Shown here: positions 45,593 to 54,528 of the stretch, one piece after another
Layout: each line of letters opens with the position of its first letter
Position numbering within the stretch: the first letter of the stretch is position 1
The notes under the pieces: generated by a model
What the model was told of the DNA's origin: nothing
The model's database searches: none
Seen by the model: the letters and a program-made list of their open reading frames with translations, nothing else
Made by a program: the position numbers and the translations under genes
Assembly: GCA_965249925.1 (NCBI GenBank)
Contig: OZ252260.1
Coordinates: forward strand, 1,612,001 to 1,676,000
Source of the DNA: Hoeflea_A sp965249925
GTDB taxonomy: Bacteria; Pseudomonadota; Alphaproteobacteria; Rhizobiales; Rhizobiaceae
Length of the DNA: 64,000 nucleotides
Direction: 5' to 3'

Positions 45593-48115
45593 ATGGCCGA
45601 CCAGGCCGCAAACAAAGAGGACGTCGTTGTTGCAGAAGGCGTCGACGAAGAACCCGTAGAGAGCAACCGTCGCCTCTTCAAAGGGCGGACCTATCTACTG
45701 ATCAGCCTGTTTGCGACCATCTATGCGGCCTTCCACATGGCTGCTCTCAATGGCTTGTCCATCTCAGAGTTGACTGGCGGATTGGTGGACATTCCCTTCC
45801 TGCCCGCCTTTCCGATGGAAACCTGGAACTTTCGCATTGTCCACATAGCCGGTGCGCTGGCGCTCGGCTTTTTGATGTTCAGCGGCAGCCGATTTTGTCG
45901 GGACAAAGCCGAAGACAACCGCCTGCTGCGCCTGATCGGTATCGCGCTGCTGGTTCCCGCCTTGGTCGCGCTCGGCGCGGCCCTATCCTTCGCCGTCGAA
46001 ATCGCCAACGGTGTGATGTGGAACGGTATCGACGCCCGTATCCGGTTCAACGAAATTTGGTTCTTCGGTGCGCCATTGATGTTGGCGGCCTGCAGCGCCA
46101 TCGTCCTGTCATGGTTTTACAAGCGCCAGCGCGACGCAATCAATGTTCTCGATCTGGTCCTGGCGATTAGCGGTATCGCCATTGCTGCTTATCTGATTAC
46201 CATCTACGGCACGCTGATGCGCAATTCGACCGGCACCCCGTTCGCGCCGATCGGCATCTCGATAGCCGCCCTGGCGGGAACGCTGCTGATCATGGAACTG
46301 ACGCGCCGCGTCGCCGGCCTTGCGCTGGTGGTTATTTCCATCGTCTTCCTGGCATACGTCTTCACGGGCCAGTACATGCCTGGCTTCCTGAACTCTCCCG
46401 CCATTTCCTGGCAACGCTTTTTCAGCCAAATCTACACGGATGCCGGGATTCTCGGACCAACGACCGCGGTCTCTTCGACTTACATCATCCTGTTCATCAT
46501 CTTCGCCGCATTCCTGCAGGCATCGAAAGTGGGCGACTATTTCGTCAACTTCGCCTTTGCTGCCGCCGGTCGTGCACGCGGCGGTCCGGCCAAGGTGGCC
46601 ATCTTCGCGTCGGGTCTTATGGGCATGATCAATGGAACCTCGGCCGGCAACGTCGTGGCCACAGGTTCGCTGACGATTCCACTGATGAACAGGGTCGGCT
46701 ATCAAAAGAAGGTTGCCGGCGCGATCGAGGCTTCCGCCTCCACGGGCGGTCAGATCATGCCACCGATCATGGGCGCAGGCGCCTTCATCATGGCAGAGAT
46801 CACCGGGATTCCGTATCAGGAGATTGCGATTGCCGCGATTATCCCGGCCGTCCTTTACTTCACATCGATCTATTTCATGGTCGATTTTGAAGCCGCCAAG
46901 ATGGGCATGCGGGGGATGCGGGAAGACGAATTACCCAAGGTGCGCGCCATGCTGCGCCGCATCTTCCTGTTCATCCCGATCATCATCCTGATCGTAGCGC
47001 TGTTCCAGGGTTATTCGGTTATCCGGGCCGGCACCCTGGCCACCGCGGCCGCGGCCGTTGTGAGCTGGCTCGCTCCCGCTGAAATGCGTCTGACGCGTCT
47101 GTTGATACCGGGTCGCGAAAGTTCCGTCCTCGGCTCGCTCGGATTGCAGGCGCTCATCGTCGCGGCGATCATTGCCGTCAGCTTTGGTGTGCTCTTCCTG
47201 CTGGATACCGTAGACCAAACCGTCGTCACCGGCGGGGGAGCACTGTTGGTGATCGCGCTCGGGATTTGGGCGCTCAACCGGCGCCGCCGCCGGATCAGCC
47301 CGTCGTCTCCGGAAGGCGGCCAGCCCGATCAAGCCCCAACCGATCAAGCCCAGTCCCATCAAGCGATGAATTTCGGGTCGATCGTCAAGGCGTTCGAACT
47401 TGCGGGGATCATGTCAATTCAGATTATCGCCGTGTGCGCCTGCGCCGGCATCATCGTCGGCGTGATTTCATTGACAGGCGTCGGTGCGCGCTTTTCCAAT
47501 CTGTTGTTGGGCCTCGCCGAAGCCTCCCAGTTGCTGTCGCTGGTCTTTGCCATGTGTATTGCCATCCTGCTTGGAATGGGCATGCCGACAACGGCCGCCT
47601 ATGCAGTCGCGGCCTCCGTTGTTGCACCCGGCCTGATCGAACTGGGTATCGCACCGTTGACGGCACACTTCTTCGTATTCTATTTCGCGGTGGTATCCGC
47701 CATTACGCCGCCGGTGGCGCTTGCCTCCTATGCGGCGGCCGGCATATCGGGTGCCAACCCGATGGAGACCTCCATTACCTCGTTCAAGATCGGTATCGCG
47801 GCTTTCGTGGTGCCGTTCATGTTCTTTTACAACGCGGCGCTGCTGATGGACTCCCACGTGCTGGAGATCATCCGCGCGTTCCTGACCGCCATGCTTGGTG
47901 TATTTTTGCTCTCCTCAGGTGTGCAGGGCTGGTTCTTCGGCAAGAAGGCGGTCTGGATCCTGCGCGTCCTGTTGATCGGCACCGCACTGATCTTGATCGA
48001 AGGGTCTGTGCTGACCGATATCATTGGCATCGGCATGGTTGCACTGATCTTTTTCGTACAGCGCGTGATCAAGCCCAAGGAAGGCCTCAGCATAGGAGTG
48101 CGTGGCGCGGATTGA
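45593..48115 (+). CDS. TRAP transporter fused permease (DctQM type)
   Basis: Inner-membrane permease of 840 residues. The small Q domain (about four helices, 30-190) is fused to the large M domain (the rest, about twelve helices), as usual for TAXI systems. Motifs include FASGLMGMINGTSAGNVVATGSLTIPLM near 341 and GMGMPTTAAYAVAASVVAPGL near 660. A polar linker rich in Gln, Pro and Asp (near 573-590, QPDQAPTDQAQSHQ) interrupts the M domain. I start at the ATG at 45593 (MADQAANKED), preceded by GGGAGGGG, rather than the upstream codon at 45572. Confidence 0.9.
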   Translation: MADQAANKEDVVVAEGVDEEPVESNRRLFKGRTYLLISLFATIYAAFHMAALNGLSISELTGGLVDIPFLPAFPMETWNFRIVHIAGALALGFLMFSGSRFCRDKAEDNRLLRLIGIALLVPALVALGAALSFAVEIANGVMWNGIDARIRFNEIWFFGAPLMLAACSAIVLSWFYKRQRDAINVLDLVLAISGIAIAAYLITIYGTLMRNSTGTPFAPIGISIAALAGTLLIMELTRRVAGLALVVISIVFLAYVFTGQYMPGFLNSPAISWQRFFSQIYTDAGILGPTTAVSSTYIILFIIFAAFLQASKVGDYFVNFAFAAAGRARGGPAKVAIFASGLMGMINGTSAGNVVATGSLTIPLMNRVGYQKKVAGAIEASASTGGQIMPPIMGAGAFIMAEITGIPYQEIAIAAIIPAVLYFTSIYFMVDFEAAKMGMRGMREDELPKVRAMLRRIFLFIPIIILIVALFQGYSVIRAGTLATAAAAVVSWLAPAEMRLTRLLIPGRESSVLGSLGLQALIVAAIIAVSFGVLFLLDTVDQTVVTGGGALLVIALGIWALNRRRRRISPSSPEGGQPDQAPTDQAQSHQAMNFGSIVKAFELAGIMSIQIIAVCACAGIIVGVISLTGVGARFSNLLLGLAEASQLLSLVFAMCIAILLGMGMPTTAAYAVAASVVAPGLIELGIAPLTAHFFVFYFAVVSAITPPVALASYAAAGISGANPMETSITSFKIGIAAFVVPFMFFYNAALLMDSHVLEIIRAFLTAMLGVFLLSSGVQGWFFGKKAVWILRVLLIGTALILIEGSVLTDIIGIGMVALIFFVQRVIKPKEGLSIGVRGAD

Positions 48116-48233
48116 GCATTTCTAGTGCGATCCCTTCGTTTTGGCGGGGAACTGCTGTTTATGAACCCTACGCGACATTGACTTACGGGTTCGCATCGGG
48201 AACGCATGAACGGCCTTCGCCCTCGTGACGGCT

Positions 48234-49139
48234 TTACTTGGAAATTGATGCCATGATGAGCCCGATCGACGCTAAAGCAACACCCGCGGTTTGAACGACA
48301 GTTGGGAACTCATCAAGGATGGGGACACCCAGAAGAACCGCGATCACCGGCACCAGCGACGGAAACAGGCCTGCCTTTGAAGCCCCGAGCAGTGCAACGG
48401 CTTTGCTAAACGCGACGACCGCAATTCCGGCCGCAACCACGCCTTGAATGACGGCGTGAAACCCGGTCAACAGAAGGTCATCGAGGAGTTGGGACCAGTC
48501 TGCCGCAAAGACCAGCACGGGCAGCATGACGATACCGGAAATCAACGCGACGGAAGCCGTAGCAAGTACCGGATCTAACCGCCAATTTCGAAGGGAGACG
48601 GTGTAGGTCGCCCAAAGCACGCCCGAAGCCACGAAGAATAAATCATAGGGGGAGGCCTCAACCAGAAGATTTGCGCCGTTTGAGACGACGAGGTAGAGGC
48701 CAAGCACCACGACGGACGCCGCAACCCAGCGGCTTATGGAGACCGTCTCATGGAGGACCACTGCTGCCAATAGAATAGATGCAAGGGTGACGACCGAGGG
48801 ACTGATGACTGGTCCGTGCGTGTAGGGTGTTACGGAGAGACCGAACACGTATAGCAAACTAAAGAGCGGTCCCGCCCCAAGTGACAATGCTGCGCCACGT
48901 TGCCATCCAATGCCGGCCAGGTCCTTGAGCCCGCGGTTCAGTAGGAGCGGGAGAAACATCAAACCCGCAACGACGTAGCGCAGAGCGGTGAGATCCAGCG
49001 CGTTGAAACCCGCTTCAACCGCGGATCTGGATGCTACCGTGTAGAACGACCAGGCGGATGCAGCGATCAATCCAAAACCAAACCCCCGAAGGTGATCGTT
49101 GTTCGACGCCGCGCTCGGATGTGTTGACAGAAAGGCCAT
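48234..49139 (-). CDS. EamA/DMT family transporter
   Basis: Drug/metabolite transporter with ten transmembrane helices in two EamA repeats (301 residues). The first repeat shows FGFGLIAASAWSFYTVASRSAVEAG near 19-43, the second LLVEASPYDLFFVASGVLWATYTVSLRNW near 157. Such proteins usually export amino acids or metabolites; the substrate is unknown. Start at the ATG at 49139 (MAFLSTHPS); the frame runs on to 49250 into the SDR gene end. It follows the SDR gene by 67 bases and may be cotranscribed with it. Confidence 0.83.
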   Translation of the reverse strand: MAFLSTHPSAASNNDHLRGFGFGLIAASAWSFYTVASRSAVEAGFNALDLTALRYVVAGLMFLPLLLNRGLKDLAGIGWQRGAALSLGAGPLFSLLYVFGLSVTPYTHGPVISPSVVTLASILLAAVVLHETVSISRWVAASVVVLGLYLVVSNGANLLVEASPYDLFFVASGVLWATYTVSLRNWRLDPVLATASVALISGIVMLPVLVFAADWSQLLDDLLLTGFHAVIQGVVAAGIAVVAFSKAVALLGASKAGLFPSLVPVIAVLLGVPILDEFPTVVQTAGVALASIGLIMASISK

Positions 49140-49206
49140 AGCTCGATCCTCGAGGCAAAGAATTGGGAGGGCGCGCGCCGCATCTGCGGAATGCGGCGCT
49201 GCGCGA

Positions 49207-49977
49207 TCAGGAGATGCTCCAACCGCCGTCGACAGCGAGGTTCGCACCATTCACAAACGACGCCTTGTCGGAAGCCAGAAACAGGACCGCCTCAGCTTGC
49301 TCGAATGGCTGGGAGATTCGGCCGATTGGATGGAAGTTCGTGAAGTACTGTCGCCCTTCAGAATTCTCTTCCACGGGACCCGCGGCACGTTCAAACATTT
49401 CAGTTTCGACACCGCCGGGGCTGACGGCGTTGATCCGGATATTGTCCTTGGCGTATTCGATAGACGCAGCACGCGTCATACCCAGAACGGCATGTTTGGC
49501 GGCGGTGTAGAGCGACATACCGGCCATGCCGATCTGGCTGAAGATGGAAGCGGTGTTCACGATGACACCACCTCCGTTGGCTTGCATCGCTTTCAGCTCG
49601 TGCTTCATCGCCCAAAGGACGCCACCGACATTGATATCAAACTGTTCGCGGTAATCTTGCTGCGATTGGGCATCGAGCCGTTCGCCCATCAACCCTTCGA
49701 TGCCAGCATTGTTGAAGGCGATATCCAGATTGCCGTAATGAGCGACCGTCTGGGCAACGAGCGCTTCGACTTGATCTTCGTCCGATACATCTGCCTGGAT
49801 GAAATAGGCGTCGCCGCCGGCGGCCGTGATCTTCTCAACGACTTCGGCACCTTTGTCTTGCCGCCGACCTGAAACAATAACTTTGGCGCCTTCCCGGGCG
49901 AAGGCTTCTGCAGCCGCAGCACCGATCCCAGACGTTGCACCGGTAATCAGCACCACTTTGTTTTCAAACTCTTTCAT
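49207..49977 (-). CDS. Short-chain dehydrogenase/reductase
   Basis: Classical SDR of 256 residues using NAD(P)H. Cofactor motif TGATSGIGAAAAEAFA near 13-28, NNAG in FNNAGIEGL near 89-97, the catalytic serine region NTASIFSQIGMAG near 138, and YTAAKHAVLG with the catalytic Tyr/Lys near 157. The arginine in VSGRRQDKG after beta-2 suggests NADP(H). The substrate is unknown. It is divergent from the LysR regulator, with a LysR box between them, so it is the likely regulated target. Confidence 0.88.
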   Translation of the reverse strand: MKEFENKVVLITGATSGIGAAAAEAFAREGAKVIVSGRRQDKGAEVVEKITAAGGDAYFIQADVSDEDQVEALVAQTVAHYGNLDIAFNNAGIEGLMGERLDAQSQQDYREQFDINVGGVLWAMKHELKAMQANGGGVIVNTASIFSQIGMAGMSLYTAAKHAVLGMTRAASIEYAKDNIRINAVSPGGVETEMFERAAGPVEENSEGRQYFTNFHPIGRISQPFEQAEAVLFLASDKASFVNGANLAVDGGWSIS

Positions 49978-50270
49978 GATCTTGTTCTCCAGTTTCAGGC
50001 CCCGATCGCCGGGGCATGTTTGAGAGAATGGCAGGTGACAGAAAATTCGGTAGATGGATTAACTAGATGGAGATCATTCGTTTCACGAATTAAACGATGA
50101 AGATCGTGGAGAGGGACCTTGTTCGATCATCGGCATCTGGAGGCTCTGGTCGATATGCCCCGTTAGCGCTTCAGATCTGCTATCGACTTTCGTCGCGTTG
50201 AAGCTTGGCGTAGACTTGCTATTCTTTTAGTGATCGATCACATACAATTGTCATTTGGAAAACAGATGAT
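49978..50270. promoter_or_regulatory. SDR / LysR divergent control region with LysR box
   Basis: 293-bp intergenic region. At 50076-50090 lies a perfect 15-bp palindrome with arms ATTCGT and ACGAAT around TTC, which satisfies T-N11-A (T50077, A50089). It is about 100 bases before the SDR start and 180 before the LysR start. A second, GC-rich repeat (CCCCGATCGCCGGGG, near 50001-50015) lies close to the SDR start. Confidence 0.6.
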
Positions 50271-51185
50271 ATGCCGCGCGCACTCGACAGGTTTGAACTG
50301 ATGCGTCTTTTGGTCCGGATCGCAGAGACCGGATCGCTTTCCGCCGCAGGTCGATCGCTTGGGTTGTCACAGCCCTCTGCAAGTCGGCAACTCAGAACGC
50401 TGGAGGAAGCGCTGGGCGCTCAACTGATCATGCGAACGACGCACGAGCTGACTTTTACGGAGGCTGGGCAGGAGTTTCTGGAAAGCTCCCGACGGCTGCT
50501 GGCAGGATGGGAGGAAGCAGCAGAGGCCGCAGGTGCCGGTTCGGGCGAGTTAAGGGGAACCATCCGCGTGGCCGCACCGATGGGTCTGGGTCAGACTGTT
50601 CTTGTCGACGTGGCAGCTGCGTTCATCGAAAGACACTCAGGCGTGTCGTTGGAATGGCAGCTAACCGATGAGCCACGAGATTTGGTCGCCGAAGGATACG
50701 ACCTATGGATCAGGGTTGGAACGGTGAAAGACGAGTCGTTGATTGTTCGAAATGTCTGGACGATTGATCGGGTTCTTGTCGCTTCCGCCGAGTCCGAGAT
50801 TGAGTGCTCAGATCCAAAAGAACTCGTCGATCATCCAGCCGTTGTACTCGGCCCTTATGTCGGTGGACAAATCGAACTTCGCGGCCCGAGGGGCGAGGTC
50901 TATGTCCTTGAGCCAAGCGCGCAGATAAGTACGGACAACCTATTTGTTGCGGAGCGGCTCATGAAACAGGGCTGCGGCTACAGCATCCTGCCACTTTGGC
51001 TTGTTGGAAACGGGATCGACAATCAATCTCTCGATCTCCTGTGCCCTGGTTGGTTTGCGCCTCCTTTGACACTTTCGATTGCTTACCCGCAGTCACGCTA
51101 TCGGCCAAAACGAGTGGTGGCGTTCATCGAGCACATTCAAAAAGAGCTACCGGTTTTTGGGCGCGGCATCGTTGCCAACCGATAG
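50271..51185 (+). CDS. LysR family transcriptional regulator
   Basis: A 304-residue LysR-type regulator. The winged helix-turn-helix occupies residues 5-65 (FELMRLLVRIAETGSLSAAGR, LGLSQPSASRQLRTLEEALG). The effector-binding domain of two Rossmann-like lobes follows (about 90-295). It resembles the subgroup that controls adjacent divergent oxidoreductase genes. The start is the ATG at 50271 (MPRALDRFEL). The effector is unknown. Upstream is the T-N11-A palindrome that it probably binds. Confidence 0.9.
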   Translation: MPRALDRFELMRLLVRIAETGSLSAAGRSLGLSQPSASRQLRTLEEALGAQLIMRTTHELTFTEAGQEFLESSRRLLAGWEEAAEAAGAGSGELRGTIRVAAPMGLGQTVLVDVAAAFIERHSGVSLEWQLTDEPRDLVAEGYDLWIRVGTVKDESLIVRNVWTIDRVLVASAESEIECSDPKELVDHPAVVLGPYVGGQIELRGPRGEVYVLEPSAQISTDNLFVAERLMKQGCGYSILPLWLVGNGIDNQSLDLLCPGWFAPPLTLSIAYPQSRYRPKRVVAFIEHIQKELPVFGRGIVANR

Positions 51186-51200
51186 CGATCGCCCAGGCGA

Positions 51201-52001
51201 TTAAGGCTCTGTCCGCTCGTAGGTGTTCTCCAGGGCCGCCAATATGGCATCCAGACCATCGGTCATCGCGGCGGGGCCCGGTTGTAAAATGAGCGGCGAT
51301 TTGATCTCCACAATGCGACCGTTGCGCACGGCAGGAATGGATTGCCAGCCGGGCCGAGCGGCGATCTTCTCAGGCCTGACTTTCTTGCCGCACCAGGACG
51401 CCAGAATGACGTCCGGAGCCGCGGAGATGACTTGCTCGGATGTTACAATGCGGTTCCGTGCGGCGCCTTGAGAAGCCTGTTGTGGAAATGCCTCCCGTCC
51501 GCCCGCGATTTCGATGAGTTCCGATACCCATTTGATGCCTGAGATGATCGGATCGTCCCATTCCTCGAAATACACCGTTGGTCGGGGTTTGCCTGCGACG
51601 CTCGCTGAGACCCTTGCCAACCGCTCTTCATATTGCTTGGCCAGTCTATCGGCCCTTTCGGCCTGGCCAACGGTCGCTCCCAGGTGCCGGATCATCGCCA
51701 GAATGCCGGCGATGTTGCGTTGGTTGTACGCGACAACTGAAATACCAACGCGGATCAACTCGGCTGCAATGTCGGCCTGCAGGTCTGAAAATGTCAGAAC
51801 AAGGTCCGGTTCAAGTGCGAGGATTTTCGGGATGTCCGCAGAGGTAAATGCCGACACCCTTGGCTTCTCACGCCGTACGCGCGCAGGCCGGACCGCATAA
51901 CCCGAAACCCCGACGATCCGATCCTCTTCACCCAAAAGATAGATGGTTTCGACCGTCTCTTCTGTCAGGCAAATAATTCGTTCCGGCGGAAAGGACCTCA
52001 T
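51201..52001 (-). CDS. BtuF/FhuD-like substrate-binding protein, no signal peptide
   Basis: A 266-residue protein of the helical-backbone metal/cobalamin-siderophore binding family (COG0614, PF01497). It begins MRSFPPERIICLTEETVETIYLLGEEDRIVGVSGY-like and contains FTSADIPKILALEPDLVLTF and VILASWCGKKVRPEKIA, all family blocks. No signal peptide is visible from the ATG at 52001, and the longer open frame (to 52178) does not supply one. No permease or ATPase is nearby. Some BtuF-like proteins of unknown role are cytoplasmic, so this may not be a transport protein. Confidence 0.75.
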   Translation of the reverse strand: MRSFPPERIICLTEETVETIYLLGEEDRIVGVSGYAVRPARVRREKPRVSAFTSADIPKILALEPDLVLTFSDLQADIAAELIRVGISVVAYNQRNIAGILAMIRHLGATVGQAERADRLAKQYEERLARVSASVAGKPRPTVYFEEWDDPIISGIKWVSELIEIAGGREAFPQQASQGAARNRIVTSEQVISAAPDVILASWCGKKVRPEKIAARPGWQSIPAVRNGRIVEIKSPLILQPGPAAMTDGLDAILAALENTYERTEP

Positions 52002-52151
52002 GCGTTTGCACTCTCTCCATCCAAAGACCCGGAAAACAGATACCCATATTCTCGCTGATCCACCAGTGACACGCTGGTCCGGTGAGCCGTTTTCATTGAA
52101 GTGAACGGTTTTGCTGCATCTGCCACTGGCCCAGAATTGTCTAAGGACGAC

Positions 52152-52176
52152 GGCACGCTTGAGGTCAAAGCGTGCC
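52152..52176. terminator. Strong hairpin downstream of the class III ADH gene
   Basis: Perfect nine-base stem, arms GGCACGCTT (52152-52160) and AAGCGTGCC (52168-52176), loop of seven. It sits 23 bases beyond the dehydrogenase stop, on the path of minus-strand transcription. No T-tract, so termination efficiency is uncertain. Confidence 0.5.
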
Positions 52177-52198
52177 ACGCTTGCAGAGCAAAGACCCG

Positions 52199-53362
52199 TT
52201 AGTCCGCGATGAATTCTCCAGGCAGGGAATTGACGGTCATCGTCTCAGAGGGTCGGTAGTGGACGACCGAGCGGATGGATTTTCCAGCCTTCAACAGGTC
52301 AAACGCCGTGTTGATCTGGTCATGTTTCATATGGTGCGTGATGTAGGGGTCGACGCTGAAATCGCCACGCAACCATTCATCGACCATGCCAGGCAACTGG
52401 CTGCGACCCAGAACCCCGCCAAAGGCAGTGCCACGCCACACACGACCGGTGACCAGTTGGAAGGGCCGTGTGGCAATCTCCTGCCCGGCGCCAGCCACTC
52501 CAATCACCGTGCATTCGCCCCATCCCTTGTGACAGGCTTCCAGCGCCGAGCGCATCAGGTTGACGTTGCCGACGGCTTCGAAGGTGTAGTCCAAACCGCC
52601 ATTGGTCATCTCGACCAAGACCTCCTGGATCGGCTGAGAATAGTCCTTTGGATTGAGGCATTCCGTGGCGCCGAGTGCCTTTGCCAAGGGAAACTTTGCC
52701 TCGTTGATGTCAATGCCGATGATACGCGATGCGCCGTTCAAGACCGCGCCCTGGATGACCGCCATGCCAACGGCGCCAAGGCCGAAGACAGCGACGGTCG
52801 CTCCTTCCTCGACCTTGGCGGTATTGCGAACCGCCCCAATGCCGGTCGGCACGGCACAGCCCATGACCGACGCCTTGGATAGCGGGGCTTCCTTGGTAAT
52901 CTTGGCCACCGAAATCTCCGGCAGGACCGTGTACTCACTAAACGTGCTTGTCCCCATATAGTGGAGGATCTGCTTGCCCTTATAGGAAAACCGGGAGGTG
53001 CCATCGGGCATCACACCGGCGCCTTGCGTCTTGCGGATGGTCTGGCAGAGGTTGGTCTTGCCGGATTTGATGTAGGGGCAGTCGGGGTCTTCGGGAACGT
53101 AAAGCGGGATCACATGGTCACCCGGCTTAACAGAGGTGACACCTTTGCCCACTTCCTCGACGATGCCGCAGCCTTCATGGCCCAGGATACAGGGGAACAG
53201 GCCCTCCGGGTCTTCACCCGACAGCGTGAACACATCGGTGTGGCACAGGCTGGTGGTCACAATTCGGACCAGAACCTCACCGTCCTTTGGCCCTTCAAGG
53301 TCGATCTCTTCGATTTCGAGAGGCCGGTTTGGCTCCCAGGCAACAGCGGCGCGTGTTTTCAT
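52199..53362 (-). CDS. adhC: S-(hydroxymethyl)glutathione dehydrogenase (class III alcohol dehydrogenase)
   Basis: Zinc-dependent medium-chain dehydrogenase of 387 residues that oxidises the glutathione adduct of formaldehyde with NAD. Catalytic zinc ligands C40 (TTSLCHTD), H62/E63 (GHEGCG) and a cysteine in MGCAVPTG near 170 are present. The Rossmann motif VFGLGAVGMAVIQG follows. The structural-zinc lobe is unusual: where the family has four cysteines (CxxCxxC...C), this protein reads EDPDCPYIKSGKTNLC, retaining only C95 and C106. It lies downstream of DUF1826 and DsrE-like genes on the same strand. Confidence 0.9.
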   Translation of the reverse strand: MKTRAAVAWEPNRPLEIEEIDLEGPKDGEVLVRIVTTSLCHTDVFTLSGEDPEGLFPCILGHEGCGIVEEVGKGVTSVKPGDHVIPLYVPEDPDCPYIKSGKTNLCQTIRKTQGAGVMPDGTSRFSYKGKQILHYMGTSTFSEYTVLPEISVAKITKEAPLSKASVMGCAVPTGIGAVRNTAKVEEGATVAVFGLGAVGMAVIQGAVLNGASRIIGIDINEAKFPLAKALGATECLNPKDYSQPIQEVLVEMTNGGLDYTFEAVGNVNLMRSALEACHKGWGECTVIGVAGAGQEIATRPFQLVTGRVWRGTAFGGVLGRSQLPGMVDEWLRGDFSVDPYITHHMKHDQINTAFDLLKAGKSIRSVVHYRPSETMTVNSLPGEFIAD

Positions 53363-53386
53363 CCGGGTTTTCCTCCTTTGACTTTG

Positions 53387-54043
53387 TCAATGCATGAATT
53401 TCTGATCCGGTTGTTCATCCGGATCAAAAATGGGATCGAGCACGAGGAGCAATCGCGTCTCGCCCGTACCTTGAATGGGAGGTGAGCGGTGCAGCAGACC
53501 GGACTTGGGCTCTCCCGGCCAGAGCGTGCCGCGCAGAAGCATCGGCGAGGCCGTCGGCACCGTGAACACCTTCGGCGGCTCTTCTCCATCTGTCGAGATG
53601 CCATATTGAGTGCCTGTGCCTCGAAACGTGCAGACAAGCCTCGCTGTCACGGCGTCAATGTGGAACTTCCGGCAGGCATTATCCGTGACGACGTCAAAGC
53701 GCAGTCGGAGAAACGACGCGCTCATGAGATTTGCAAAGATGTCTGCCTGAGCCGCAGTGTCGTCAACCAGCATGGCGCGCTCATCGCAATCCGGTGTGCC
53801 GGCTTTTTCGCAGATGTACAGGACGGCATCACGGACTTGCTCGGGGCGCAGGATCACCCGTGCCTTCGGCAGGTGCTCGGGCGGCAAAGCATCGATCCAG
53901 TGTTGAAACTCCGGCAATGGTTGACGCTGCCAAATGGCAGCCGCACAGCCTGGATGGTGGATCGCTGCGAGGTTCTCAGGCCGATCTACCACGGCAACAC
54001 CAATGGCGGCGTCCTTTCCAGCTTCCCGCAAAAGGGTGTTCAT
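53387..54043 (-). CDS. DUF1826 domain protein
   Basis: A 218-residue protein matching DUF1826 as I remember it: LRLRFDVVTDNACRKFHIDAVTARLVCTFRGTGTQYG near 115-150 and HRSPPIQGTGETRLLLVLDP near 186. The HIDAV histidine/aspartate and the HRSPP histidine suggest a metal-binding cupin-like or oxygenase-like site. In other proteobacteria DUF1826 genes have been seen with zinc-responsive genes. Start at the ATG at 54043 (MNTLLREAG), with GGTGAG upstream; a GTG at 54067 is possible. It lies 24 bases before adhC. Confidence 0.75.
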   Translation of the reverse strand: MNTLLREAGKDAAIGVAVVDRPENLAAIHHPGCAAAIWQRQPLPEFQHWIDALPPEHLPKARVILRPEQVRDAVLYICEKAGTPDCDERAMLVDDTAAQADIFANLMSASFLRLRFDVVTDNACRKFHIDAVTARLVCTFRGTGTQYGISTDGEEPPKVFTVPTASPMLLRGTLWPGEPKSGLLHRSPPIQGTGETRLLLVLDPIFDPDEQPDQKFMH

Positions 54044-54147
54044 AGCGCACTCACCAAACGTTGCCACACGGGGAGCGGGTCCGGTGAATCCGCAACGGTG
54101 ACAGGATGTCGGGCGATGGTAGACATGGGTCGAGCATTTCCCACGCG

Positions 54148-54528
54148 TTACAACGTTATGACTTGATCCGGTGCCGCTGGTGCCAGGGCAGCATAGAGCT
54201 GCGGGAAACAGCCGGCCTGAACACCGGCGACCATGCCTTTGGCCGTCACTTCACCCTTGCCACACTGTTGGAAGGTGCCTTCGGCCAGGTTGCGGCGCAC
54301 GGCGCATTGATCGCAGATCATGAGCAGGATGTTGGTGTCCATCGCGACCTTGGCCAAGCGTTCCCCGACCGGGTCGCCTTGCCGCAAGCAGAATAGATTG
54401 TCGTCGAAAAAGAACATGCCGACGACGGTCGCCCCATGCGAACCGTCCTCCAGTTGCGGCAGGATCATAGTGGCGAGTTTGTAGGTAGCGGCCATGTCTG
54501 TGGCGAAGACGTAGGCGACTTTCATCAT
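54148..54528 (-). CDS. DsrE/SaoD-like sulfur-relay family protein
   Basis: A 126-residue protein of the DsrE/DsrF-like family (flavodoxin-like fold, often multimeric sulfur carriers). Seen: MMKVAYVFATDMAATYKLAT, MFFFDDNLFCLRQGDPVGERLAK with a cysteine, and LLMICDQCAVRRNLAEG with the C-x-x-C that could carry persulfide, plus a late cysteine in VQAGCFPQLY. It is the first gene of the minus-strand adhC group, with a 104-bp gap to DUF1826. A physiological role in sulfur relay here is inference. Confidence 0.72.
   Translation of the reverse strand: MMKVAYVFATDMAATYKLATMILPQLEDGSHGATVVGMFFFDDNLFCLRQGDPVGERLAKVAMDTNILLMICDQCAVRRNLAEGTFQQCGKGEVTAKGMVAGVQAGCFPQLYAALAPAAPDQVITL

Noticed and set aside
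52002..52198. Cobalamin riboswitch upstream of the BtuF-like gene
   Set aside because: A GCCACTGG string occurs, but on the wrong strand for this gene. No AGTCAGGA-type B12 box was found.
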